64,000 bases of DNA from Xiphophorus maculatus (taxonomy: Eukaryota > Chordata > Actinopteri > Cyprinodontiformes > Poeciliidae): the NCBI RefSeq assembly GCF_002775205.1, contig NC_036458.1:25221868-25285867 (forward strand). The letters run 5' to 3'. Each line of letters starts with the position of its first letter. Positions within the stretch are counted from its first letter, which is position 1. Made by a program: the position numbers and the translations under genes. The notes under the pieces were generated by a model. It searched no databases. It was not told the DNA's origin and saw only the letters and a program-made list of their open reading frames with translations. This document shows positions 24,773-46,904 of this stretch, one piece after another.

Positions 24773-25588
24773 AGCTATACGGAAATATGCCCATAGCCGG
24801 TCAAATGTTCTTTGAGCTCTTAGCAGAATTTGAGGGCTCTTTCAGGTACCATAGCCCAACTAGTATGGAATCTTGTTTTTAAATACGTTTTTGTTTTGTT
24901 TCATTTTGTTATGTATTCCTACTTGTTCTCAGACTTTGAGAAACATTTATTTATTTACTTATTCAGCCTTGACGGTTGAGTAATTTGAGTTTTTTATACG
25001 TGTTTTAAAAATTTGAAGTACTTTTTAAAAGTACATTAAACAGATCGCAATCTCTTTTGTCCCTGGAGGAATTCTACCTACAGATATTATTAATCCTCCC
25101 ATAGTCTTCAAGTATGGAGTCATTTAGACCCCACAACTTTTTTACTCTGTGGTTTTTACTCAGTCAGTGCACGGTCCAGCGGGTTGCACTAACTTCATAT
25201 GCGCTTTTACAAGGTCTTCATTGTGTTGTTTTGGAAAGTGATGGTCTGACAGGACAACAACCCGGCTTCCCTGCTGTCTGTCTGCAACATTTTCTGCGCT
25301 CCTCCTGAGGGTCGTGATAAGACATGGAAGAGTTAAAGAAGCCTATCCCCTTTTTAAAAATCTTGCTCACATGCCAACATAAAGTAAGTTAAAAACAGAC
25401 TGCTATTGATAGACACCAGCCCCCTGCAGCCCTTCAAGAATAAGCAGATACAGCCAGTGGAAGGATCGAATATTCGAAATTGATTTAAATGATACATATG
25501 TGTAAGTTAAAAAGTAGTAGAGAGAGCATCCCACTTGCAGAGACTGATTGCCCTTGGTATGTTGTCCACTCTCAACCATAGCACCTTT
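24773..25588. other. Intergenic, nothing recognised
   Basis: Spacer between the ap2a1 promoter side and the Rex3-like fragment. It is AT-rich to about 25110, then mixed. I see no coding potential, RNA gene or clear repeat ends. Confidence 0.4.
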
Positions 25589-26612
25589 TCAGCATCTGTT
25601 CACCACTTCTTCAAGGTTGTCTATGCCTGTTGTGGCGCCAACCCTCGAGCCCACTGATGGACACCTTTGGTGAGGGATGCTGTCAGGCTGAAGAAGGAGT
25701 CCGATCGGGTCTGTTTGGCCTGTAGGACCCCAGAAGCAGCTGATGGGTACCACCAGTTCAAGTGGCATTCGGCTCGGGTGGTTGTTGAGGCAAAAACTCG
25801 GGCATGGGAAGAGTTCAGAGAGGCAACGTGAAAGACTTCCACATGGCTTCAAGGCAATTCTGCCCCACTATCCAGCATCTCAGGAGGGCAAAGCAGTACA
25901 GCACCAACACTGTTTATAGTGGGGATGATGTGCTGCTGACCACACCTCAGGATGTTGTGGGCCAGTAAGAAGAATACTTCGAATGCCTCCTGAATCCCAC
26001 CAACAAGCCTTCCACTGAGGAAGCGGAGCCTGGGTACTCTGGATCGAGCTTTCTAATCTCTGGCGATGAGGTCTCCGAAGTGCTTAAAGAGGTCCTTGGT
26101 GGCAAGGCCCCAGAAGTAGATGACATTTGCCCCGAGTTCTTTAAGGCTCTGGACATTGTAAGGTTGTGTTGATTGACACAACTCTGCAATACTGTGTGGA
26201 CATCAGGGGCAGTTCCCCTGGATTGGGAGACTGGGGTGGTGGTCTCCCTATTCAAAAAGGAGGGCAGAGTCTGCTAAAACTGCAGAGGGGCCACACTCTT
26301 AAACCTCTCTGACAAGGTCTATTCAGGGGTCCTGGAGAGCAGGATCCACCAGATAGTTGAACCTCGGATTCAGGAAGAGTGGTGTGGTTTTCATCCTGGT
26401 CGTGGAACACTGGACCAGCTCTACACCCTCAGCAGGGTCATACAGGGTGTGTGAGAGCTCGCCCAACCATTCTACATATGTTTTGTGGACTTGGAGAAGG
26501 TGTTCAACCATGTCCCTCAGGGATCCTTGTGAGGGGTTCTCCCGGAGTGTGGGGTACCAGTCCCAGACTCTTTGACCTGGTCACTCTAAACCTCTGGTCT
26601 GGTGAAGAATTG
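25589..26612 (+). mobile_element. Rex3-like (RTE clade) LINE fragment, decayed
   Basis: Across shifting + frames this reads as the linker and start of the reverse transcriptase of a fish non-LTR element. It shows a W-E-T-G-V-V-V-S-L-F-K-K segment near 26225, the N-x-R-G-x-T-L-L region, E-x-R-I-Q-E-E-W-C-G-F with HPGRGTLDQLYTLSRV near 26390, and CFVDLEK near 26480. The GACTGGGGTGGTGGT stretch is characteristic of Rex3. There are many stops and shifts, and it is truncated at both ends. It sits between ap2a1 and prmt1. Confidence 0.7.
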
Positions 26613-26830
26613 TAATGTTGGAGTTCCAGCATGTCTGACTTCTCAACAAGCTTATGCATGTACAAAAAATCAATCTAAGAAAATTACAGTGTGCAAAAAT
26701 TCCAATGTATCAGAATGTGGATTAGAAATTCACATATTCTATGCTTTTAACATGTTTCTAAATTTAAATGAAATTATAATTTTCACAACAGAAATGATGT
26801 TTTTTCCTTCTTTTTAACCCTTTTTCTTAT

Positions 26831-26862
26831 AATAGTGGCTAACTAATAAGTTAGCCACTATT
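26831..26862. repeat. Perfect hairpin, 14-bp arms, 4-nt loop
   Basis: Arms 26831-26844 and 26849-26862 (AATAGTGGCTAACT and its complement), loop AATA, with no mismatch. Intergenic. Confidence 0.85.
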
Positions 26863-26889
26863 TTGTTCTTACAAACATTTTTGAATTTT

Positions 26890-26965
26890 ATTTCATTTAA
26901 GTTTATTTATATAGCAAATTTTAGCAACAAGGAAGTTCAAAGTGCTTTACATGACAAAAACAAGA
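26890..26965. mobile_element. Repeat tail of the TTATTTATATAGCA / AAAGTGCTTTACAT type
   Basis: The motif pair GTTTATTTATATAGCAAATT and TTCAAAGTGCTTTACATGAC is the common dispersed 3' tail of fish L2-type elements and SINEs. Only a tail is present. The region from here to 27820 is otherwise AT-rich with nothing recognised. Confidence 0.4.
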
Positions 26966-27829
26966 CACAAAAAACAATTAAGTTGACAACATGAAATGGC
27001 AGGACAACATGAAATGGCAAAACAGCAACAAACATTGCATGTTTTTAAATGCCAATATCAAAACATTAAATCATTATCGTCAAATATAGGAAAGAAGGCA
27101 AGTATTAATCAATGTTCCAGTTATTATTAATCAAAGGCGACTCTAAACAAATGGAATTTTAGCCTTGATTTAAAGGAACTCAATGTTTCAGGTGATTACC
27201 AGTTTTCTGGAAGTTTGTTTCAGATTAGATAAAACTGAATGTTGTTTGCTCCGTGTTTGATTCTGGTTCTAAGGATTAGTAGGACAAATTCTGTGTAACA
27301 GTTTAAAGGAGACATCTTTCATTTTGTTGTTTTTCAAAAGTTTCTGATGATACGCCTGCACCTTTTCCAACAGAAAACAACTGAAGGTACAGAAATAACA
27401 TTTTGTTAGATGTTAAATTTGACATCTAAATCTAGGTTTAATTTAGATGTTAAATCTATAATTTTCATTATATTCTAATTTTGAATATAATAAAAATAAT
27501 ACTTTAATTATATTTATTAGTTAATTAATTATTAATTATATGTGAATGATTATGTGTGTGGCCATTTTCCAAACTCTTCTTCATAGAGAAACATATCTAA
27601 CAGGTTAAAACTGTACCAAAGTGCTGTACAAAGACAATAACACTGTTGAATAAATAGATTTTAAACACAGATTAAGATAATGAAAAATTTCACTGGGTCT
27701 GGAATGTGACCTTTATATACTTTGATAAAAAGTTCACATTAAAAGGTCATGGGTCATTTTTAAAATCTAACAAGTAAAAGAAAACAAGCTTTACGGTGGT
27801 GTCACCGTTAAAAGGGACTTAACTTAATT

Positions 27830-27868
27830 AACAACACAATTCTAAGAAGCTCTCAGAATTGTGTTGTT
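27830..27868. repeat. Perfect hairpin, 14-bp arms, 11-nt loop
   Basis: Arms 27830-27843 and 27855-27868 (AACAACACAATTCT and its complement). It lies about 250 bp upstream of the prmt1 start codon. Confidence 0.8.
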
Positions 27869-27939
27869 GATTAACAACACATAAACCAAGTAAGAGCATA
27901 ATCCTTGGCTCACATATTTCATTTGTTACACGATCAAAC

Positions 27940-28117
27940 AGTGTCACACTCCTCGGGAACTACAGCAAGGATAATCCTCTCTTCCTTCCTTCTGTAGTTG
28001 TTAAGCGGAGACCTGCCGGTAGGTGTCAGTATGCTCCTGAAATAGGACGGTTGGAACTGTTTGGAGGAAAGGGAAGTAGTAGAGGAAGAAGTCAACTACG
28101 TTCAGCAGAAGATCGAA
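27940..28117 (+). promoter_or_regulatory. Probable prmt1 5' UTR and core promoter
   Basis: The stretch lies immediately before the prmt1 ATG and includes a pyrimidine block (CCTCTCTTCCTTCCTTCTG). There is no TATA box at a suitable distance. The start site is not determined. Confidence 0.35.
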
Positions 28118-38401
<10,284 letters not shown>

Positions 38402-39166
38402 GGAAGCCCTTCCCCCCCCCCGTCTTTGTGTTAGTCTTTATTAGCAGTCACAGTATACAGGTTCACTGGGAGGATGTTCTCTAGTAAAAGCTCCCGTGCA
38501 GCAACCTTTTAAAGACATAATTTTTTTTGTCTTTTTTTCATAGTATTATACAACATTTCCACATCTTTACGTTTCAAAAAAATTGATGTGTTGATTCCTT
38601 GTGCAGTAGTCACTCTCAGCTTGGTACCTGTCCTCAGCATCCTACTGGGTTCTGCTTCCAGGTCTTGTAGTACAAACAGCCCAATTGTTAATGACGCGTT
38701 CCTCAGCAGCCTACAGACCTGTTACAGCGAGACGTTGCCGTCCAAAAGCAAATGGGTTGAAAGCAAGGCCAAAAGAAAGTTTTTCTTTCTCTTTTTTTGT
38801 ATTGTTTTTGGCTGCTGCTCTTTTTAACAAATAAAGTGAATAAACTGCTGGTTTTTTTCCCTCACTCTGTGTTCACGACCTTCTAAAAGATTCCCAACCT
38901 TTCATGATAGAGGTGCATCAATCAGACTTTTTCTGGTCTGTGCAGATTTCTAATTTCCTGACATCTGCCCCGACAGTCAGATATGGACCAATTTTAATTT
39001 TTTCTAATGACTGTGAGACAAAAGAGAGGGACAATGTGCTGCAGATTCTTTAGTGGATTATTTTGAATGTAACAGATTGAGGATATAAAGAGGTACATAT
39101 GGTGGTGTGTTGGGGTTGTCAGGGGAGTAAATTTCCACCAAAAACGTCGGCAATTTACAGACTGAT

Positions 39167-39204
39167 CTCAGAAATTTTCTAGAAGAAACGAGAAAATTTC
39201 TGAG
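39167..39204. repeat. Perfect hairpin, 14-bp arms, 10-nt loop
   Basis: Arms 39167-39180 and 39191-39204 (CTCAGAAATTTTCT and its complement). The surrounding TTTCTGA motifs recur down to 39300, so this one may belong to a dispersed repeat. Confidence 0.75.
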
Positions 39205-40455
39205 TTCCAAAAAACTCAACTTCTGTAGTTTTTGTCTGTAATTTCTGACATCATCCTCAGAAATGTCCTAAAATAAACTTTGTAATTTCTGCTTCAAAAG
39301 TAAATTTTCCATTTTTGAAACTCAGATGTCAAGTCAAATGTTTTCAACTGCTGAGACGTCTCTACGTACAATGTCTCCACTCTGCCATCACGGTCACATG
39401 TATCTAACCTTAATCTGATTACCTAAAGCCATTAATAGTCATTGTTGGATGCATTTCTAGTCCAGAAGTGCATCATTTATACTCATCGGCAAACGACAAA
39501 ATCACATCGAACTTCCAAAACATACATTAATTTTATGTACAAAATATATTGGCTTTATTATCTGAATATTATTTATGCAGAGCAGCCTATCAGTGATGTT
39601 AAGAGCCTGTGATTGGTTGATGAATCTACCAGTAATGTTGTAGGTTTTCAGTATTGCTATGGGTTAATGATGCATGTTGGAGAATTTCAGTCACACCCTG
39701 CTTCACTCCAGGCTCTAAACTTTGTTTCATGTCTGGAAGCTTTTAAACTTCCATGATATTCCCAATATCAGGGAATGTCTACTGTCTTTTATTGATATTG
39801 GAACAGAAACACCTTATTGAGAAAAGTAAAGGATGACCGAGTGGACCATCATGATCAAGAACAGGTGCCCAGTTCAAATGAAAACATACCAGCCAATGGT
39901 TCGATTCATCTTATAGGAGTTGATTATGTTGTTGGCCACCATTTCAGAACTTGGCAGCATGAGTTCTGTAATCCCTGACATCATCCTCAAATACTTTGGT
40001 CTGTTAGGTTTGGTGTAACTTAATTTCAATAAACCTCATTTGCAAAATCATGACTGTGTGTTCATGTTTCTATGGGGTGCCGGTTGTAAAGTCACACAGT
40101 AAAACATTTACAGCAATATTTTAGCTTCCAAACTAAATGAGTTCACAAATTACTTAGGAGACTAAATATTTAGTCCCCATATGTTTAAGTCTGAGCAAAA
40201 ATACTTAGTTCACTATTTAGTTCCAAAATAAATACTTAGTCTAAGCATTTAGTTCCAATGTATATATTTAATTTCCAAACTCAAACCCTAATATTTGTTT
40301 TCTAAGTATTTACTTAAATATTTAGGTCCATGCATGTTTGCTCACCTCAATAGCTGTTCCCAATCTGCACAATCCAGCCCAGCTTTGATGAATATTAGAG
40401 ACCATCTCATACTTTTACGTTTTGATCAAAATCAGGCCTGTGTGTTTCTCTATGC

Positions 40456-40680
40456 CAGTGCTTCTCAATTCCAGTCCTCAGGCCCTCCTGCTCTGCATGT
40501 TTTAGCTGTACCCCTATTTTAGAACAGCTGATCCAAATGATTGCATTACCTGTTCTGCAGCCACCAAGTACTGCAGAAGCCTGTTGATCACTCATAGATT
40601 CAATCCAGGTGTGTGGCAGCAGGGAAACACCTAAAACATGCAGGGCAGGGGGGCCTGAGGACCGGAATTGAGAAGCGCTG
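40456..40680. mobile_element. Palindromic hAT-type MITE with perfect 8-bp TSD CTCTATGC
   Basis: The ends are CAGTGCTTCTCAATTCCAGT and its near-complement, with CTCTATGC on both sides (40448-40455 and 40681-40688). Length 225 bp. The inverted ends continue through CCTCAGGCC and GCATGTTTTAG. Confidence 0.9.
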
Positions 40681-41155
40681 CTCTATGCAGACAGACTGTG
40701 ATTCACGCTGTCATTTAATGTGAAATTCCCTTTTCTGGGGTCAGGCTGAGGCCTCAATACCTTAACAGGACGACCCTTCTAAAAGGACCAAACAACAGAC
40801 AATTGATTGTCTTCTCATCCAGCTGTTTTACAAAACAAATGATTTTATGGGCATCTTTGCTTAATTAAGCGTCGATTCAGTTTCACAAAAGTGGTAGGAA
40901 AGGTTTTATTTGCAGCACTCTTATATACAGTATATTTACTGATTTAATAAATACAAAGACAAAGTGTAAGCAATTAAAATCTGAATTAGATCATAATTTA
41001 TCAACTTTAAAATTAACTTTTGCATACAAAAGTAAAATACCATTTTCACTCTTCACAAAGAGCTGTTGATAGAAGCCTGCACAGGAATGCGGCAAACAGT
41101 AAGGTCACATTTCTCCAAAAGATGGGAAACATCTGAAATGACCTCCAGAGAACTC

Positions 41156-42996
41156 TTAGCTCTCGGACTCATAGATCTTGATGAGGTGTTGCAGTTCTGT
41201 GGGGAATCCAGTGAGTGGGCAGCAGTGGTTAGCCTTCACATACGTGTAAATGCAGCGGTAACAGAAGACAAAGCCAGATGTGGACAGCACAGTGGAGTTG
41301 GCCCAGAGCTTTCGGCACAGCGGGCAGTTCTTCTCATCCTCCTGGACATCCTCCTGCAGATGGAGCGGGGGAGGAGGTGCAGGCAGGGAAGTGATGGTTT
41401 TAACTGTGCTCTGGTTTTCCGAGGAATACCACCACTCCAGGAACTGCAGGAAGAAGACGCCCAGAGACAGGGAGGTGGAGAGGGAGACGGCCACACCCTG
41501 AGCTGCCCGAGACATGAGCCACCATGCTCTCTGCATCAGTCTGCAACCACAGGAACAACAGCATGATGTTTCTCTGTTCTCCATTCAGATATACACATTA
41601 TGTTCAAGTTGTGTTCATCAGGAAATCTGGAAGCAGGATCTTTTTTTTAATAACTAAGAAAAATAAGCGCTAAAGAAAATCCTGAAGCTCCGTTTCTTCG
41701 GGCACTAATAATACAAAAACATGACCTGTCCTCACAAACGACAGAAACTTCCCTTCCTCTGCCAGCAGCATACATGCCCTTTCCCTCCTGCATAATTGGG
41801 CGTTTATTGTTTTATCATTTTGGGTGAAAAATGTATTATAAAAGAGTTTTGATTTATTGTTTCTATAGATTTCAATTGAAGATGTTAAATAGAAAAGAAA
41901 ACTGACAGTATTAGGGCAAGTGTTATTTTTTTTACTATTTTCTAAACTGTTTCTTCCACAGGACTATAAATAAATATTAGTAGATTTATATGATTAAAAG
42001 CAATTTAGTGATATATATCACACTTCATTCAGTAGGTAGCATCCTGAAGAAGACTGGTTAAAATGTGAATGTTTTTCCAATGTTTGTGTTTTTAGTGCTA
42101 TGAATGCTGTGCCATACAGTGCCAGGCATGCAGAGACCTAAAGTAGAACTTTATCATAATTTTTATTGTTATCACAACTGTACCTCAAAATATTGCAATA
42201 AAATTCAGTCTCCATAATACCCAGCCCTACTCCTGAAAACCCTGAACAGTTCACCTACCTCCCATCGGCCGGCCTGGGCCTGCAGCTGGTTTTCTGCTGT
42301 GCATCTCTGAGGTCATGTGTGGTGAGCCGTGCCAGTCTGACATTGGCCAGCCACAGCAGGGGACTGTGTGTTCTGCTGACTCCGAAAACAAAAAGCAATT
42401 GCTGGCAGAAGATCCAAGACCTCCAGGCCGAGCTGACATATGGGTATGCTGCCACCGCCGCTCGGTACAACCTCTGCTTCCTGGTCTGTGACAGCCTGAT
42501 GGAGAAGTCTTCCTCCTCTCTCTGCCGGGCCAGCATCACCTCCAGCTTGGCCCGCAGGTATGGCACCAGGCACAAGAGCAGCAGGGACCGCCAATGAGAA
42601 CTCTTGTGCAAGCCCAGGCGAGCAGGAAGGCCCCGCCCACCTGAGACCCTCTTGAGTCCATAGAAGTTCTCAGAGAAGGAGGAGCTGCACTGGGACAGGA
42701 AGTGGTTCTGCAGGACGACATCCAGCAGCAGGTAGAGCTCATCGAAGCGTTTCCAAATGAATCCAAACTGGGACGGGTTGGATTCAGCCAGAACCTGAGA
42801 CAGTTGGAGCAGCAGGGTAAGAAGAAGAGGAAAATCTTCATATAACCTGGTGTCTACCAACAGGAAGCCTCACCTTGACTGCATGTCTCAGAGCAGGTCT
42901 GACAGCCTCCATCAGAGACTCCTGGGCCAGCACTTCAAAGATGGATGGCTGCTCATTAACAACCGTGGAGGTCAGGTGGGCTCCAGCCTCCGCCAT
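41156..42996 (-). CDS. pex12: Peroxisome assembly protein 12 (pex12), 3 coding exons, complete
   Basis: Peroxisomal membrane RING protein that forms, with PEX2 and PEX10, the ubiquitin ligase which recycles the import receptor PEX5. Exons 5' to 3': 42874-42996, 42259-42794, 41156-41540, with AG/GT junctions and phases closing to 347 aa (human 359). The start [20 protein letters not shown] and the later [20 protein letters not shown] and [11 protein letters not shown] match the family. A hydrophobic segment [20 protein letters not shown] lies near 237-256, before WWYSSENQ. The C-terminal RING spans about 292-331 (CPLCRK ... FCYRC ... CCPLTG) and lacks the full set of zinc ligands, as is normal for PEX12. 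The protein ends [11 protein letters not shown]. The 5' UTR is not resolved. Confidence 0.96.
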
Positions 42997-44232
42997 GCCT
43001 TCTGCAAGAGACAAACCTGTCACCTCATTAATCTGGCAAAGTATCTAAGAATTAAACAGAAGAGTTATTTCTATACCCACTAGTCCCCCAAAAATGATGT
43101 CTTCTGTTTGCATATGGACCCATGTTCAGTCGTGGTGAAAACAACTTTCTGTACAACTTCACAACTTCAGTGTTTCACATGTTGTGGAGGAAATCTGAGC
43201 CAGTTTCCTGTGCATTGTTCTTTTGGTTCATGGAGGTTTGCAGACAGTGTTCCATTAGGGCCTCAAACACAAAATTTCAATCAGATTTAGTCCTGAACTT
43301 AATGGGACTGAGCAGTTTCTCTGGTTTACAGTATTCTGTTGTAGACTAGTGGTCGTGTTTGTGATCATAGTCTGCATCTATGAACAGCTTTCTGATATTT
43401 ATTTGTAGCAACGAGACATAAAATAAGGTCAGAATTTTTTTCACCTCACCTGTTTAAAACACTTGGCTAAATATAAGTAAATGTGGAAAACCTGAAACAT
43501 GGAGTCCTCTGTATAGTTGAGTAAAAATTGTGTAAAAGTAATCTTTTAATTTTACCAATATAGAACAAACTGAAGATTACTGTGATGGCAAGAACCGTTC
43601 AAACTTCAAACACTCAGCAACTGTGAGACAAGTTTCACTGCTATAATGCCAATAAAGATTTTTTCTTATGTTACTGTGACACTTGATTTTGACATCTACT
43701 TTTAGTAAAATGCAACCCCCCAGCTCGCTCCTCCTGGGTGCTGCAGTGTACGAGCCGAGCGCCTCTCCCCTGCGCCAGCCTCAGCAGCGTCACGCGGTGA
43801 AGGAAGTCAGTTCCTTCAGACTAGCAACAGCAGCAATTAGAAAACACTTGGTGAGACTGCATATCTGCTGAGCTCACCACAGTCCAATGACTGATATCTT
43901 GAATTAGTATTGTGTCTAGTCAAAATGTCAGATTTACATAGCATTTTGCAATTTCAATAAAAAAAAGAAAAAAAGGCTTTTGTTAAAAAAGCCCAGATAG
44001 ACCAGTGCCAGTTAACTGTTTGTATGCTAGTGTCAGCTCTTTGATGGCTGTTTGAAGAAAGCTTATTTATAAATGTATTTGCCAATTGAACAAATATTAT
44101 AATAGTATTATCTTGTTGTTGACTAAAGTTAAACATAGGGCAGTAAGATACATCTGTTTTTTGGAAACATTGGTATGATTGCCTCCTGAATGGTGAGGGG
44201 TCTCTTATGTACTTTTATATTTATTATTGATT

Positions 44233-44251
44233 GGGGGGGGGGGGGGGGGGG
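44233..44251 (+). repeat. Run of 19 G
   Basis: Uninterrupted G homopolymer. Its length is likely variable and prone to sequencing error. Confidence 0.9.
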
Positions 44252-44961
44252 TGGAATTACGAGATTATAGAATTACGAAATTCCATAGACTTTGAGTCTG
44301 AAATAAAATCAGTTTAAATTTAGCAAGTGTCTGAATATTTTTGAACAAATCCACTATCTTCATAACGTAGTGGAGCACGTACAGCTTAGTTGTACTCTTC
44401 AGCTGTGAGGTTGTCTCCAATTATTTAAAATAGAAAACAGAGTCAGCCACATGAACCCACCTTGCTGATGTTGTTCCTGTCAGCAGCAGAGCAGCGTCAC
44501 TAACGTGTCTTCATACTACAGCAGCGTCACGCGGTGATTTATCAACAGGTCGGGGTGCGTGAGACCTCGCAGTAAGAATGCCAACATGGTGTTTCGTTTT
44601 TAGGGTTCCGTTACTTTAGAGTCTGCAACCAAGAATCCTTACTGACCAAAGTTACAGCAGACGCCACTTCTTCGCACAGCACACAAATTCTTCTTCGCTG
44701 CGCTTTACCTGTAGCGCCAGCTCACAGTAGAGAAATTACTGCCACCAACTGCCATAGTATTCTTCTTCTTGATTTTTATTGGCGATTGGCAAGAAACGTG
44801 AAGTAGGCGCCATCTACTGTACTGGTATCGAATGATGGTCTAGTTATTTAAGAACTTAGGTAGAAAACAAACATATAAATCATTATTCGATTTCAAACAA
44901 AAATTAAATTACTTAATAGAATTTGATAATATGTAGTAGGTACAAGTATGTGTGTATGTAT

Positions 44962-45079
<118 letters not shown>

Positions 45080-46397
45080 GTGTGTGTGTGTAATGTATAG
45101 ATATTTAAGTAGATATATTTATGCATACATATAAATTGATAGTATGACTTACTAATCTAACCTTTTCCTTAACGCTGAAGTATGTAACTTTTTATGTTCA
45201 TATTTGTTTAATTGCTTGTAGCTTTAATACATAGATTAAATTATACTGGACTGTATTTTCTATTTTTTACTAATTGGTTGATTTGGATTTTATTTAGTGG
45301 TGACAGAGTAAAGGGACTGGACAGAAATGTTAGTTTTCCTGTTTCTAATTGTAAAAAGAAGTGTAAAAAAAAGATGTATAGTTTACTTTTGCAAGGAACT
45401 GCCCTCATAAACTTTTCAGAATAAATAACTGATTCCATGATGTTTTCTAAAAAATCAAACACAGAGACTGAACACTAAGCTGACTTTCTTTATATAATAT
45501 AAACTATGCAGGAACAGACAGATGGGAGGGCATTGCAGAGGAATCAGAGAGATCAGTAGATGAGTGGAAGCATTTGGTGATTGACAGGGATTAATGGATT
45601 ATTAACAAAGCGTCTGCTGTCAAAGCCTCCATCATCAACATTGATTTGTGTTTAGTTGTTTTTTTATGCTGGTATCTGTACTGGTGTCTTTGTCTCACTG
45701 TCAGTTAGCTGATGAAGGAACAGAAAAAGTTTGAGATCCAGCAACATGATGTTTGGAGTCTTCAGCAGCAGAAGAGGTGAGTTGAAAAAATCTCAAGATG
45801 AGCTAAAGCTATCATTGGAACGTAATTTGACTAATGTGAAGAGTGGAGATCTTTGTACTCTGGGATGTTTGCTGGCATTGCAAAAAAGTTGCAGTTTAAT
45901 GTCTTCACAAAGCAGACAAAGGCTTTTGTGGATTGCTTCTTACTTTCTTCAAATTCATATACATGTATAGACATATACATCAATTTTCTTAGTAATTGAT
46001 AGAATTACTCTGTTTAACTTGAGTCCAACGTTTTGGTTATCCTTCCACAACCGTCTCCCTGTAATTTGTTTGTCCATTCCTTTTGACAGAGGTGGTGTAG
46101 CTGAACTGATCAGGCTTGTAGGTCGTCTGATTAACATACACTTTTGCTGCTCGATCTACAAATTTTGTGTGGGACTGAGACCAGGTCTTTGTGATGATCA
46201 CTACAAAACAAATACTGTTTTGTCTTTAAGATACTTTATTACCTATGATATGATTATGATTAGATCCTCTGTGGAAAACCCTCTTGTGCGCAAGCTTTAT
46301 GTTCCTGACTGTTGACCACAGATATTGCTTCAGTATTTTTGCAATATTCTTTTCCCAATGGTGCCCGCACCCCCACGGTGTAAGCTTCCTCACTTCA

Positions 46398-46480
46398 GGG
46401 GCCTCATGTATAAAGCGTGCGTACGCACAAAAAATGTGCGGCGCCATATTTTACGCACAAGTCGGCATGTATGAAAATGA
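46398..46480. mobile_element. Dispersed repeat end (GGGGCCTCATGTATAAAGCG type)
   Basis: The GGCCTCATGTATAAAGCGTG block with GTACGCACAAAAA and ACGCACAAG recurs widely in teleost genomes. Here only one end is visible. Confidence 0.4.
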
Positions 46481-46904
46481 ACGTTAACAAATGCAAATTT
46501 TTACCTGCTGTGAAAATGTGCGGCAACCACGCAAACTTTTTTTGTGGACAATAACAAACTACAAAGTACTAAAACTCACCTAAATACACTGAAATCTGAA
46601 ACCATTCAGATGGTTTAACCCAAGGAGCATCAAACCTGATGTTTTTTTCCATAATTTTAATCTTTTTGTCCAAAAGAATAACTGGAACACTGAAAAGTTT
46701 TAAAACATTTTTACTGGTGTGAACGTAAACCTTGTTGTAAAAGCTATTTGTTTTTCTTATTTGTTTGGTTTTTTTCACAGTTGCATCGAGGTGACCACTG
46801 TGTTTGGAGCAGAAAACAGGAGATGTAAACAATCAACCTTCATTTAACCTTTCCTCTAACTATGCCTCCAATTATATTTCCTTTTTGCTAGTTTTCCCAC
46901 AAAT

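Larger units (their letters stand above)
38402..41155. other. Intergenic space between convergent prmt1 and pex12
   Basis: The prmt1 3' UTR occupies the first 450 bp. An hAT-terminus-like piece lies near 38910-38990, a hairpin at 39167-39204 and a MITE at 40456-40680. The last part before 41156 is probably the pex12 3' UTR. Nothing coding is seen. Confidence 0.5.

Noticed and set aside
41066-41566. 166-codon + strand ORF over the last pex12 exon
   Set aside because: Antisense shadow of the RING-coding exon on the minus strand.
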